Assembly: GCA_030426685.1 (NCBI GenBank)
Contig: JAUHYC010000035.1
Span: 1 to 38,419, forward strand
Reading direction: 5' to 3'
Length of the DNA: 38,419 nucleotides
From: Alphaproteobacteria bacterium
GTDB lineage: Bacteria > Pseudomonadota > Alphaproteobacteria > Rhodobacterales > Rhodobacteraceae
The position numbers and the translations under genes are program-made. Shown one piece after another: positions 26,703 through 36,798 of this stretch. The notes under the pieces are model-generated. The model made no database searches and was not told the DNA's origin. It saw only the letters and a list, made by a program, of their open reading frames with translations. The first letter of the stretch is position 1, and the number at the start of each line of letters is the position of its first letter.

Positions 26703-26762
26703 CTGCGTCCTCCGATCCGGTCAGTTACACAAGCACATACCGGAAACATGCCTAACCAAAGT

Positions 26763-27731
26763 TTAAGGATTCACCAGCTTGATCCACCCCAACAGGCAAA
26801 TGATCTGTGTCGCCACATGCGCCCCAGCAATCGCCGTCGCGCCGGATGTATCGTAAGGCGGAGAGACCTCGACCACATCGCCACCTTTGATGTTGATCCC
26901 GGCAATATCTCGCAGGATGATCTGTGCCTGAATGGAACTCAGCCCGCCCCATACGGGGGTTCCGGTGCCCGGAGCGAAGGCCGGGTCCAGTCCGTCGATG
27001 TCAAAGCTCAGATAGACGGGGCGGTCACCCAGAATGCCTTTGATCTTCTGCGCCACCGCGGCGGGGCCGGATTCGTAGACCTCGCGCGCGTCGATGATAT
27101 TGACGCCCAGCGTGTCCTCATTGGTGGTGCGTATCCCCACCTGAACCGAGCGTTTCGGGTCCACGATCCCCGACTTCACGGCCTTGTAGAACATTGTTCC
27201 ATGGTCCACGCGAGACATATCGTCATCGGCCCAGGTGTCCGTATGCGCATCGAATTGCAGCAGCGACATCGGCCCATATTTCTCGGCATAAGCCTTGAGG
27301 ATCGGGAAGCTGATATAATGATCCCCGCCCAGCGTGACTGAGGCGACATCGGCCTTCAGAATGGTGCGAATGTGATCGGTCAGCGTATCGGGAAAGGCCG
27401 GGATATTGGCATAGTCATAGGCCATGTCGCCATAATCCACGATAGCCAGCTCGCTCAGCGCATCGAACGGCCAGCCATAGGGTGCGTCGGGCGATTGCAG
27501 CGCACTCGCCTCACGGATCGCACGAGGGCCCAGGCGCGTTCCGGGGCGGTTGGTGACGGCCTGATCGAAGGGCACGCCAGTGACAGCAATATCAACCCCT
27601 TTCAGGTCCTTGGTGTAAAGCCGCCTCAAAAACGATGTCGCACCGCCAAACGTATTCTCATAAGACAACCCCTTGAGGTCAGGGTTGGTGAACGCCTCAT
27701 CCACCTGGTTCTTTGCGTCTTCCAATGCCAT
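26763..27731 (-). CDS. speB: Agmatinase-family ureohydrolase, SpeB-like
   Basis: The 322-residue protein has GGDH (135-138), DAHTD (161-165), DHGTMF (176-181) and FDIDGLDPAFAPGTGTP, close in wording to E. coli agmatinase. It should cleave agmatine to putrescine and urea, though the specificity loop needs checking. A GAGGAAACAGG stretch precedes the ATG. It begins 12 bp after the M20 gene and is 60 bp before the other ureohydrolase. Confidence 0.85.
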   Translation of the reverse strand: MALEDAKNQVDEAFTNPDLKGLSYENTFGGATSFLRRLYTKDLKGVDIAVTGVPFDQAVTNRPGTRLGPRAIREASALQSPDAPYGWPFDALSELAIVDYGDMAYDYANIPAFPDTLTDHIRTILKADVASVTLGGDHYISFPILKAYAEKYGPMSLLQFDAHTDTWADDDMSRVDHGTMFYKAVKSGIVDPKRSVQVGIRTTNEDTLGVNIIDAREVYESGPAAVAQKIKGILGDRPVYLSFDIDGLDPAFAPGTGTPVWGGLSSIQAQIILRDIAGINIKGGDVVEVSPPYDTSGATAIAGAHVATQIICLLGWIKLVNP

Positions 27732-27743
27732 CCTGTTTCCTCG

Positions 27744-28907
27744 TCACCCCAATGGCTGCGCGGTCTCGACGATCCGCGCGAAAAACGACGCGCCGACCGG
27801 CGCGACATCGTCGTTGAAGTTGTATTTTGGGTGATGCAGCCCCGCGCCTTCACCCTGCCCCAGAAACAGATAGGCCCCCGGGCGCGACTGCAGCATGTAC
27901 GAGAAATCCTCGGCCCCCATTTCCCGGTTCATGTTGTCGATCACCCGCTCAGCGCCCGACACCTCGCGCGCGACCTTGGCCGCGAAGGCCGTCTTGTCGG
28001 CGTCGTTGATCGTGGCAGGATATCCCTGCTGGTAATCCAGCACCGCCTCAACCCCGTACGAGGCCGCCTGCCCCGCAACGATCTGCTGCATCCGCTCTTG
28101 CACCATCCTCTGCACCGCCGGATCAAACGTGCGCACGGTGCCGTTCAGATAGGCAGTATCCGGGATCACGTTATTGACTGTCCCGGCATGGATCTGGGTG
28201 ACCGAGACCACCAGATCCTCAACCGCATAGTGATTCCGGCTGACGATGGTCTGAATTGCCTGCGCAATGCCGCAGGCCGCCATCACCGGGTCCTTGGTCT
28301 GATGCGGCATGGCCCCGTGCCCGCCGACACCTTGGATGTGAATCTCAAACGTATCCACGGCCGCCATGATCGGCCCTTCTGTAGTGTAAAACGCGCCTTC
28401 TGGATTCCCCGGATCATTGTGGATGCCATAGACCTGAGAGATATCGAACCGCTCCATGATGCCCTCTTCGACCATCACGCCTGCACCGCCGCCTTCTTCC
28501 TCTGCCGGTTGAAAGATCAGCGCCACCCGGCCCGCAAAATTCCGCGTCTCGGCCAGATAGCGCGCCGCACCCAGCAGCATCGTGGTGTGCCCGTCATGAC
28601 CGCAGGCGTGCATCTTACCGGGGTTCTTCGAGGCATACTCCACACCCGTTTCCTCGGTTATCGGCAGCGCATCCATATCGGCACGCAGGCCAATGGTTGG
28701 CCCGTCCCCTTGCCCATTGATGATGGCGACCATACCGGTCTTGGCGATCCCTTCATGCAACTCATCCACTCCGAACTCGCGCAGACGCTCGGCCACAAAG
28801 GCGGCGGTCTCGTAACATTCGAACTCCAACTCGGGGATCGTATGCAGGTGCTGGCGCCACTTGGCCATGTCGGCGGCAAAATCGGCAATTCGGTTCACAA
28901 CAGGCAT
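27744..28907 (-). CDS. M20 family amidohydrolase
   Basis: The 387-residue protein is an M20/aminoacylase-type metalloenzyme: RQHLHTIPELEFE at the start, then GLRADMDALPI, KMHACGHDGHTTMLLGAA (metal ligands His and Cys), QPAEEEGGGAGVM (catalytic Glu), and a dimerisation domain with GGHGAMPHQTKDP. Relatives cleave N-acyl or carbamoyl amino acids (hippurate, N-acetyl-amino acids). Being first in an operon with two ureohydrolases suggests removal of an amide group from an arginine-derived compound. Confidence 0.88.
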   Translation of the reverse strand: MPVVNRIADFAADMAKWRQHLHTIPELEFECYETAAFVAERLREFGVDELHEGIAKTGMVAIINGQGDGPTIGLRADMDALPITEETGVEYASKNPGKMHACGHDGHTTMLLGAARYLAETRNFAGRVALIFQPAEEEGGGAGVMVEEGIMERFDISQVYGIHNDPGNPEGAFYTTEGPIMAAVDTFEIHIQGVGGHGAMPHQTKDPVMAACGIAQAIQTIVSRNHYAVEDLVVSVTQIHAGTVNNVIPDTAYLNGTVRTFDPAVQRMVQERMQQIVAGQAASYGVEAVLDYQQGYPATINDADKTAFAAKVAREVSGAERVIDNMNREMGAEDFSYMLQSRPGAYLFLGQGEGAGLHHPKYNFNDDVAPVGASFFARIVETAQPLG

Positions 28908-28973
28908 ATGGGGTGGACTCCTGATCCAAGCTGCGGGATGTCTGCATCAGACACCGGAACAAGGGGCTTCGCA

Positions 28974-29831
28974 ATGGCTGAAAATCCGCTGATCCATGAT
29001 CCAGACGCTGGAATCGAGCGTCTGCTAGAAATCATGCGCCGTCTGCGCGACCCGCAATCGGGTTGCCCGTGGGATATCGAACAGGATTTCGCCACCATCG
29101 CCCCCTACACGATCGAAGAAGCCTATGAGGTCGCTGACGCCATCGAGCGTGAGGCCTGGGATGAGCTCAAGGGAGAGTTGGGCGACCTGCTGTTCCAATC
29201 CGTGTTTCACGCGCAGATGGCCAAAGAAGCCGGGCATTTCACCTTTCAGGACGTGGTTCGTACCATGTCCGACAAGATGGTCGCCCGTCATCCGCATGTG
29301 TTCGGCGACGAATCCCGCGACAAGTCCGCCGATCAACAGACAAAGGATTGGGAAACCATCAAAGCCGCCGAACGTGCCGACAAAGAACAGAAAGGCGCAC
29401 TCGACGGGGTGGCCGCCAACCTGCCCGCCCTGCTGCGCGCCCACAAGCTGCAACAACGCGCCGCTCGCGTGGGATTCGACTGGCCAGATGCCAGCCACGT
29501 GCTGGCCAAGATCACCGAAGAGGCCGCCGAACTGGAAGAGGCGCGCGACAGCATGGATGCAGACGCGCTTGAGGACGAATTCGGCGATCTGCTGTTCGTC
29601 ATCGTCAACCTAGGCCGCCATCTGGGCATCGAGCCCGAGGCCGCCCTGCGCCGCACCAATGCCAAGTTCACCCGCCGCTTTGAACAGGTCGAATCCCGGC
29701 TGGCCGAACGCGGAAAAACGCCCACCCAAAGCGATCTGGCCGAAATGGACGCGCTCTGGGACGAGGTGAAAACTGACGAACACCGCGCCAACGGCAAACT
29801 CCAGCCTGTGGGTGCCGCGCGCGAGGCGTAA
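28974..29831 (+). CDS. mazG: Nucleoside triphosphate pyrophosphohydrolase
   Basis: MazG cleaves NTPs and dNTPs to NMP and PPi, cleaning the pool and affecting stress response. The 285-residue product has two tandem MazG domains: the first with GCPWDIEQDF, EEAYEVADAIE and ELGDLLFQSVFHA, the second with EEAAELEEARD and EDEFGDLLFVIVNLGRHLG. ATG at 28974 has AAGGGG at about 8 bases. A longer frame is open upstream but antisense to the M20 gene and not credible. It is divergent from M20 by 66 bp. Confidence 0.94.
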   Translation: MAENPLIHDPDAGIERLLEIMRRLRDPQSGCPWDIEQDFATIAPYTIEEAYEVADAIEREAWDELKGELGDLLFQSVFHAQMAKEAGHFTFQDVVRTMSDKMVARHPHVFGDESRDKSADQQTKDWETIKAAERADKEQKGALDGVAANLPALLRAHKLQQRAARVGFDWPDASHVLAKITEEAAELEEARDSMDADALEDEFGDLLFVIVNLGRHLGIEPEAALRRTNAKFTRRFEQVESRLAERGKTPTQSDLAEMDALWDEVKTDEHRANGKLQPVGAAREA

Positions 29832-29851
29832 AACGGGTAGACAAGTGCGGC

Positions 29852-29867
29852 GACACTTGCGAGTGTC
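29852..29867. promoter_or_regulatory. Stem-loop GACACT-TGCG-AGTGTC before the nucleoside hydrolase gene
   Basis: A perfect 6 bp stem with a 4-base loop lies in the 63 bp gap between mazG and the nucleoside hydrolase gene. No T-run follows. It could be an attenuator, operator or processing site. Confidence 0.3.
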
Positions 29868-29894
29868 CGACCTTCACGACCCCCGGAGAACACA

Positions 29895-30836
29895 ATGCCC
29901 CCCCGCAAGATCATCATCGACACCGATCCCGGACAGGACGACGCTGTCGCCATCCTTCTGGCGCTGGCCAGCCCAGAAGAGATCGATGTATTGGGCATCA
30001 CCGCCGTCGCCGGAAACGTTCCGCTGGAGTTGACCGCCAAAAACGCCCGCATCGTCTGCGAATTGGCGGGCCATACCGAAGTGCCCGTTTTCGCGGGATG
30101 CGACCGCCCGCTTAAGCGTCCACTGATCACAGCCGAGCATGTGCATGGCAAGACCGGACTCGACGGTCCTGTTCTTCCCGATCCGCAAATGCCTCTGGCC
30201 GAAGGTCATGCGGTGGATTTCATCATCGACACCCTGCGCGCCCATGAACCCGGCACGGTGACACTCTGCCCGCTGGGGCCGCTGACAAACATCGCCACCG
30301 CTTTCCTCAAAGCGCCCGATATCATCGAACGCGTGCAAGAGATCGTGTTGATGGGCGGGGCCTACTTTGAGGTCGGCAACATCACTCCGGCAGCGGAATT
30401 TAACATCTACGTCGACCCGGAAGCGGCTGATATCGTGTTTAAATCCGGCATCCACATCGTGGTCATGCCGCTGGACGTGACCCATGACGCGCTGGTCACG
30501 CCTCATCGCAATGACGCCTTCCGAGCATTGGACAGCAAGGTCGGTCATGCGGTGGCAGAAATGACCGATTTCTTCGAGCGCTTCGACAAAGAAAAATACG
30601 GCTCGGAAGGCGCGCCGCTTCACGACCCTTGCGTCACCGCGTATCTGATCCGCCCCGAGCTGTTTTCGGGCCGACACATCAATGTTGAGGTTGAAACCCA
30701 ATCAGAACTGACGTTGGGCATGACCGTGGCCGACTGGTGGCGAGTCACCGACCGCGCACCAAATGCCATGTTCATGGGCGACGTGGACGCTCAGGGTTTC
30801 TTCGACCTGCTGACTGAAAGGCTGGCCCGCCTGTGA
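29895..30836 (+). CDS. Nucleoside hydrolase
   Basis: This hydrolyses ribonucleosides to base and ribose for salvage. The 313-residue protein has the calcium-binding DTDPGQDDA (9-17) at the start, typical loops FAGCDRPL and VHGKTGLDG, PLGPLTNIA and the NIYVDPEAAD motif, and a downstream HDPC. GGAG lies close before the ATG. It is coupled by GTGA to the GNAT gene. Preference for purine or pyrimidine nucleosides cannot be read off. Confidence 0.94.
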   Translation: MPPRKIIIDTDPGQDDAVAILLALASPEEIDVLGITAVAGNVPLELTAKNARIVCELAGHTEVPVFAGCDRPLKRPLITAEHVHGKTGLDGPVLPDPQMPLAEGHAVDFIIDTLRAHEPGTVTLCPLGPLTNIATAFLKAPDIIERVQEIVLMGGAYFEVGNITPAAEFNIYVDPEAADIVFKSGIHIVVMPLDVTHDALVTPHRNDAFRALDSKVGHAVAEMTDFFERFDKEKYGSEGAPLHDPCVTAYLIRPELFSGRHINVEVETQSELTLGMTVADWWRVTDRAPNAMFMGDVDAQGFFDLLTERLARL

Positions 30837-31282
30837 CTGCCGCACTTCGCCTCGCCCGCCCCGACGATCTGGACCGCCTGATGGCGCTGGTCTCGGCTTT
30901 TCACTCGGAATCCGGCATCGCGCAGGATGATGAAAACCGCCGCAATGCGCTGGCACCGCTGCTGGATGGCATCCCTCACGGTTGCATCTATCTGATCGGC
31001 CCCGGCCGCGCGCCGCTGGGCTATATCGTGCTGACATTTGGCTGGTCGGTCGAGTTCGGGGGCATGGACGCCTTCGTGGACGAGATCTACATCCGTCCCG
31101 CCGTCCGGGGTCGTGGCATCGCCACCGAAGTGCTGCATGACCTGCCCAAAGCGCTGGCCGATGCCGGGCTGACCGCCTTGCATCTTGAGGTCGACCGCAC
31201 CAACGAGACCGCGCAGAAGCTCTATCTGCGTTCAGGTTTCAAACCGCGCGAAAAATACATGCTGATGAGCAAGTTGCTCTAG
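30833..31282 (+). CDS. GNAT acetyltransferase
   Basis: The 149-residue protein has the GNAT acetyl-CoA loop VRGRGIATEVL (91-101) after EIYIRP, and a C-terminal NETAQKLYLRSGFKPREKYMLM, as in small-molecule N-acetyltransferases. The substrate is unknown. GTG at 30833 overlaps the TGA of the nucleoside hydrolase. It shares its CTAG end with the convergent lipoprotein gene. Confidence 0.9.
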   Translation: MTAALRLARPDDLDRLMALVSAFHSESGIAQDDENRRNALAPLLDGIPHGCIYLIGPGRAPLGYIVLTFGWSVEFGGMDAFVDEIYIRPAVRGRGIATEVLHDLPKALADAGLTALHLEVDRTNETAQKLYLRSGFKPREKYMLMSKLL

Positions 31283-31446
31283 CGCGATTCACCCCGGAAG
31301 ATCACGGCCGGATTGTACATTTCCTTGACCGGGTCGTCCTGCGAAACCTCCACCCCGGTGATCGGATAGGTCCCCGGCTCGGTGCACGCGGCCACCAGAC
31401 TCGCGCAAAGCATTGAAATGACCAGAAAACCCTTTGAAGCAGACAT
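31279..31446 (-). CDS. Small putative lipoprotein (55 aa)
   Basis: The product starts MSASKGFLVISMLCASLVAAC, a lipoprotein signal with the lipobox LVAAC at residues 17-21, and a short mature tail (TEPGTYPITGVEVSQDD...). A run of six G lies about 5 bases before the ATG at 31446. The frame is open further up to 31515 but has no signal-like start there. No function is known. It converges with the GNAT gene by 4 bp. Confidence 0.6.
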   Translation of the reverse strand: MSASKGFLVISMLCASLVAACTEPGTYPITGVEVSQDDPVKEMYNPAVIFRGESR

Positions 31447-31549
31447 GACGCCCCCCTTTCTGCGATGCAGACATCCTAAACGGTAACGCAAAGGGGCCAA
31501 TAGGAACAAGTTCACACATATAGGCTTTTATGTAAGCAATTATTGCAGC

Positions 31550-31864
31550 CTACAGGCAGTTCTTTTTCATCGTCCGTTCCATGGTCTTGAACTGCTTCTG
31601 CACCCGCTTCGGCTGAGGCAACGCTTTCAGCTGGTCGGTCACGTTCTCTCCGGTGTACCAGGATTCGAACAACAGCGCCTTGATGTCGTCGTCCAGCACG
31701 GTGTCGGCCACGTTATGGGTGCACAGACACTCCTCCATCGTGATCTGCCCGCTGGGGTCGCCTTCGACCATCTTCTGACACACGGCCTCGGGCGGGCGTT
31801 CGGCCCATGCGAATTGAGGTATGGCCAGGACCGCCGCGCAGATCATGTGTTTGAGTGTGGTCAT
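31550..31864 (-). CDS. Small secreted protein with four or more cysteines (104 aa)
   Basis: A signal sequence (MTTLKHMICAAVLAIPQFAWAE) is followed by a short helical mature part with CQKMVEGD, ECLCTHNV and a last Cys at residue 103, likely disulfide-bonded. GGGGAA precedes the ATG at 31864. I do not recognise a family with certainty. The region after the stop contains an imperfect stem-loop of unknown role. Confidence 0.7.
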   Translation of the reverse strand: MTTLKHMICAAVLAIPQFAWAERPPEAVCQKMVEGDPSGQITMEECLCTHNVADTVLDDDIKALLFESWYTGENVTDQLKALPQPKRVQKQFKTMERTMKKNCL

Positions 31865-32056
31865 AATGGTTCCCCTTCGAAATTACCCATCGCGGCACAA
31901 TCACGTGCCATTCGCAAGCCAATGGGCACAACAATAGCTTCGATTCCACAGGACTTACAACTTAAGACGATTCTACCGATTCTTTCCCCGTGACGTCTTC
32001 GCGGGGCACTTTCTAAGTTCCATGCACCAAACCACTCAAAAAATGAGGGAGGGAAT
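31865..32056. other. Intergenic region between divergent small genes
   Basis: This 192 bp region is richer in A/T than its neighbours and holds the promoters of the divergent secreted protein and glycine-rich protein. GAGGGAGGGAAT (about 32044-32055) is a very strong ribosome-binding site for the latter. I see no RNA gene. Confidence 0.5.
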
Positions 32057-32338
32057 ATGGAACAGATTATCGGTCAATTGATCGGCGGTGCCGTTGGCGG
32101 CGTTGGCGGAGGCAAAACCGTCAAAGGCTCTGACATGGGCAGTCTTGGCAACATGCTCGCGGGTGCTGTCGGCGGCGTTGGCGGTGGCCAGCTTCTTGGC
32201 GGATTGCTTGGGGCCGGAGGTGCAGCAGCAGGTGGCATGGATATCGGGGCGCTTGCTGCAAATTTTGTCGGCGGTGGGGTCGCCGGACTGGTGGTTCAGG
32301 TCGTTGTCGGCATGGTCGTCAAAAAGATCAGAGGCTGA
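32057..32338 (+). CDS. Glycine-rich, glycine-zipper membrane protein (93 aa)
   Basis: Glycine makes up about a third of the 93 residues, with the repeated block GAVGGVGGG at about residues 11-19 and 36-44, and a hydrophobic C-terminal helix (GLVVQVVVGMVV) ending KKIRG. Glycine-zipper patterns of this kind span or associate with membranes, and could form channels or anchors. A very strong ribosome-binding site and an own terminator suggest high expression. No family name is certain, and annotation as an enzyme would not be supported by the sequence. Confidence 0.75.
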   Translation: MEQIIGQLIGGAVGGVGGGKTVKGSDMGSLGNMLAGAVGGVGGGQLLGGLLGAGGAAAGGMDIGALAANFVGGGVAGLVVQVVVGMVVKKIRG

Positions 32339-32357
32339 CACCCTGACCGCACCAATC

Positions 32358-32390
32358 GAAACGGGGGCCGATAGCCCCCGTTTCTTTTTT
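32358..32390 (+). terminator. Strong intrinsic terminator
   Basis: The stem GAAACGGGGGC/GCCCCCGTTTC (11 bp, loop CGATA) is followed by six T. It ends the glycine-rich gene on the plus strand. Its other face lies directly after eno but lacks a T-run there. Confidence 0.88.
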
Positions 32391-32391
32391 G

Positions 32392-33801
<1,410 letters not shown>

Positions 33802-34680
33802 TCAGGCGACGGCCACTGCGCGCGCCAACCTGCGTTCACGAATGAAGGTATACATGCCCGAACTGATGATCAGCGCCGCACCAGCCAGTGTCATACTGTC
33901 AGGGCGCTCACCAAACATCAGCATCCCGGCCGCAATCGAAAACACCAGCCTTGTGTAGCGGAACGGTGTCAACGCCGAAGCCTCACCGACTCGCATCGCT
34001 GTGACGATGCCGTAATATCCCAGCACACCAAAGCCAATGGCGCCCAGATAGGAACCGATCTGAGGCGCCTGCAGCGGCACAACGGGCTGGGCCGAAAGCA
34101 CCATCAAAACCAGACCCGCCAGCGCCACGCCGACATAGGCTTGCAACGCAACCACGGATGAGGCCACGCGGGTATCCAGCCTGCGCGTGATCAGGTCGCG
34201 CGCAGCGATTGCGATGACCGAGACCACGACAAACAGCGATTCTGGCTGAAACCCCTCAAATCCGGGGCGGATGATCATCAGAACACCGACAAAGCCGACG
34301 CCAATGGCGCTCCACCGCCGCCAACCAACCTGCTCGCCCAGAAACAGCGCAGCGCCCATGGTCACAAACAGCGGCATCGCCTGAAAGACGGCCGCCACGG
34401 TCGACAGATCGACCAGCGACAGCGCCGTTACAAAACTCAGCGCTCCAAAAGCCTCGGTCCCGGCCCGAAGCAGCGGCAGAGGCTGCCAAGCAACAGGATC
34501 AAAAATGCGCTTGCCCGTCACCAGCGACATCAGCGCGAAGACACCCCCACAGAACAGCCCCAAAACAAGCATGATCTGTCCGGTCGAGACACTGACCGAC
34601 AGGTGCTTGATGAACATATCCTCAAGCGCGAAGGCTGCCATCGAGCCGATGACCAGCAAAATGCCGTTTACGTTGTTCAT
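33802..34680 (-). CDS. EamA/DMT-family membrane transporter (second copy)
   Basis: About 290 residues and ten hydrophobic segments, starting MNNVNGILLVIGSMAAFALEDMFIKHL. Two EamA halves and the C-terminal GRRL-type basic end fit the family. The start is ambiguous (34680 or 34692): GGAAA suits 34680 better. The substrate is unknown; it is unlike the first DMT protein of this window in the N-terminal half. It is alone, downstream of the Fur-type gene on the same strand. Confidence 0.86.
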   Translation of the reverse strand: MNNVNGILLVIGSMAAFALEDMFIKHLSVSVSTGQIMLVLGLFCGGVFALMSLVTGKRIFDPVAWQPLPLLRAGTEAFGALSFVTALSLVDLSTVAAVFQAMPLFVTMGAALFLGEQVGWRRWSAIGVGFVGVLMIIRPGFEGFQPESLFVVVSVIAIAARDLITRRLDTRVASSVVALQAYVGVALAGLVLMVLSAQPVVPLQAPQIGSYLGAIGFGVLGYYGIVTAMRVGEASALTPFRYTRLVFSIAAGMLMFGERPDSMTLAGAALIISSGMYTFIRERRLARAVAVA

Positions 34681-34815
34681 GCGCGTTTCCATGGGAGGGG
34701 CTGACAAAACGTGAACCCTCAAGACAAAAAAGCCGGAAGATTTGCGACGCCGCAAGCAATAAAGCGACAGGAACGATGATATCCCGTGCGATGACCGATC
34801 GCGTTTGTTGATATG

Positions 34816-35229
34816 TCAGTCTTTGTCCAACGGCACGCCGTACAGCTCCAGCCGATGGCCTTTCAGCCTATACCCCAGCTTGGCGGCGATTTTTTCCTGC
34901 AACGCCTCGATCTCAGGGTCGACAAACTCGATCACCTCGCCTGACTGCATGTCGATCAGGTGGTCGTGATGGTCCCGTTCCGCATCTTCATAGCGTGCGC
35001 GCCCATCGCCGAATTCCAGACGCTCCAGAATCCCGGCCTCTTCGAACAGCTTGACGGTGCGATAGACCGTAGCGATCGAGATGCCCGAATCCTCGGCCGA
35101 TGCGCGCGCATAAAGTTCTTCCACGTCCGGATGATCCTCGCTCTGCTGCAAGACATGCGCGATGGTCCGGCGCTGGCCGGTCATGCGCAGGCCCTTGGCT
35201 TCGCAACGGGCGATAATCGTGTCGGACAT
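34816..35229 (-). CDS. Fur/Mur-type metalloregulator
   Basis: Controls metal uptake genes by DNA binding when metal is bound. The 137-residue protein has the Fur winged helix (GLRMTGQRRTIAHVL, DVEELYARAS, SIATVYRTVKLFEEAGIL), the metal ligand region HHDH (87-90) and ELYG near the C-terminus. The CxxC zinc site of E. coli Fur is absent, as in many alphaproteobacterial Fur/Mur proteins, which respond to manganese. The ATG at 35229 has GGGGG at a suitable distance. Confidence 0.9.
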   Translation of the reverse strand: MSDTIIARCEAKGLRMTGQRRTIAHVLQQSEDHPDVEELYARASAEDSGISIATVYRTVKLFEEAGILERLEFGDGRARYEDAERDHHDHLIDMQSGEVIEFVDPEIEALQEKIAAKLGYRLKGHRLELYGVPLDKD

Positions 35230-35301
35230 AGTGACCCCCGGAACAGTTAGGTATTCTGTCTTAATATGTCTGCACGGCCTGCGCCACCGACGATTTTGAC
35301 G

Positions 35302-36006
35302 CTAAGCCACTCGCCGCAGATCGGCCCAGACCGGCAAATGGTCCGATGCGATATGCGCCGGCCGCGCGTCATGCACCCCATGCACCATCGCCTCAAGCCC
35401 CTGCCCCAGCGCGATTCTGTCCAAAGCCCCCAGCGGCTGTGCGGCGGGAAAGCTGGGAACAGGGGGCAGAAATCGCATGTTGGGGGCAAGATGGTCCAGC
35501 ACCGGCTGGCGTGACCATTCGTTGAAATCCCCGGCCCAGACGGTGGGCATCCGCTCCAGATCAGAATCAAAGCGCCGGATATGATTGATCTGTTGCCGCC
35601 GCGAAGCCGGTAGCAAGCCCAGATGCATCCCCATCACGCGCAAAGGCCCGATCTGCGTGTCAAACTCCACCCGCACCGCGCCGCGAGGTTCCAGCCCCGG
35701 CAGATCGTGATGCCCGGACCGTCGCACGCGGATGGTATCGCCTCGCCAGATCACCGCATTGCCATGCCAGCCCAGACTGCCAGCACCGCCGAGATCGACA
35801 ATCTGCCACCCGGCCTCATCCAGCATGAAATGCGGCAACGCAGCAGGCCGCGGTGGCAGGCGCTTGTCGGCCTCCTGCAACACCACGATATCCGCTTTCA
35901 TGCTTTCGATGACCTGCAGGATGCGCTGCGGCTGCCGCCGGAAATCGAGGCCTACGCATTTCTGGATATTGTAACTGGCAAGGCGCAGGGTCGAGGGGTT
36001 TGTCAT
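35302..36006 (-). CDS. Endonuclease/exonuclease/phosphatase family protein
   Basis: A compact phosphodiesterase of 234 residues. It has the family start LRLASYNIQKCVG, VVLQEADKR (catalytic Glu), HLGLLPASRRQQ, the WAGDFNEW motif (Asp-Asn) and the C-terminal SDHLPVWADL (Asp-His). Relatives act on nucleic acids, phospholipids or phosphate esters; the substrate is open. ATG at 36006 is preferred over an overlapping GTG at 36012. Confidence 0.88.
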   Translation of the reverse strand: MTNPSTLRLASYNIQKCVGLDFRRQPQRILQVIESMKADIVVLQEADKRLPPRPAALPHFMLDEAGWQIVDLGGAGSLGWHGNAVIWRGDTIRVRRSGHHDLPGLEPRGAVRVEFDTQIGPLRVMGMHLGLLPASRRQQINHIRRFDSDLERMPTVWAGDFNEWSRQPVLDHLAPNMRFLPPVPSFPAAQPLGALDRIALGQGLEAMVHGVHDARPAHIASDHLPVWADLRRVA

Positions 36007-36300
36007 GATCACTCATTAAGAATTTGCCCGACCAGAATTGCCTTACACGTGGTCCGAGAACAAGGCTGCCCTTCGGTTGAAGGTCGTATTAAGGCGCAAT
36101 TCGCTCCAGAATGCGCATTCAAGCCGCACCAACTGCGTTACATGAATACTCAACCTGTCACAGGCAATTTGTGTAGCACTATCGCAGAGACTCACCTCGT
36201 AATAAAACTACCCGCTTGGCGCCCCCCAAAAGATAGATTATCCCCACAAATCATAGACTTGGTTAAACGATAAACGCATACAACGGATGCCGAATAGATA
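36007..36300. other. AT-richer intergenic stretch with a perfect palindrome
   Basis: About 290 bp without a credible gene and with visibly lower GC than the rest of the window. It has the perfect palindrome GAATGCGCATTC (36109-36120), which can pair with a preceding GCGCAATTC in an extended stem. It probably holds promoters for the divergent genes, and may be acquired sequence. Confidence 0.45.
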
Positions 36301-36741
36301 ATGAAACATTCCTTCACTTCCAGCCTCCTGCTGGCCACTGCCATTACATTGACCGGGTGCGATGTCGAACCCGAGGCTGATCGAAAAATTTCGACGGTAG
36401 AGTATGCCGGGCACCACAACACGATCACCGGGAAGCTTTCAGACGGCACCCCATTCGAAGGTATTGCATGGTTTCAAAAAGGCGCGACTCGTGGCGAGTT
36501 CTGCCTTCAGGCCGCGGATTTTGTGTGTTCAGGAAAGTTTTCAGCCAGCGTATCTCGGCGCATTTCAGGCGATTTCGTCTGCTCTAACATGACGACCGGT
36601 TGGTACCAAACCGAGAGAATTCAGAAAGGGAACCATCTTGTACCCGTGGCTGCGCATGGCGAACTTTCGGATGGCCGAACCAGCGTCGCGACGTTTGCAC
36701 CGCTGCAGAAAGGCACCGGACAGACCACCTGCTACCGCTAA
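36301..36741 (+). CDS. Putative lipoprotein (146 aa)
   Basis: The product starts MKHSFTSSLLLATAITLTGC with a lipobox LTGC (17-20). The mature part includes FCLQAADFVCSG and FVCSNMTTGWYQ with several cysteines, and a C-terminal CYR. No family is recognised. Lower GC than the neighbours and the AT-rich upstream region hint at transfer. The ribosome-binding site is weak. Confidence 0.72.
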   Translation: MKHSFTSSLLLATAITLTGCDVEPEADRKISTVEYAGHHNTITGKLSDGTPFEGIAWFQKGATRGEFCLQAADFVCSGKFSASVSRRISGDFVCSNMTTGWYQTERIQKGNHLVPVAAHGELSDGRTSVATFAPLQKGTGQTTCYR

Positions 36742-36798
36742 GCCGCTCTAACACCGGCTCGCACCTCTACCAGAGCTTTTTCTGACTCAGCAGTAGCC

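Noticed and set aside
27372..28973. Long upstream extension of the mazG frame
   Set aside because: It is antisense to the M20 and ureohydrolase genes; MazG homologues begin near 28974, where a good ribosome-binding site lies.
31521..31552. Imperfect stem TAGGCT...AGCCTA with an inner GCAAT/ATTGC as a terminator or RNA gene
   Set aside because: The 20-base loop and lack of a T-run make it weak; no RNA family resemblance.
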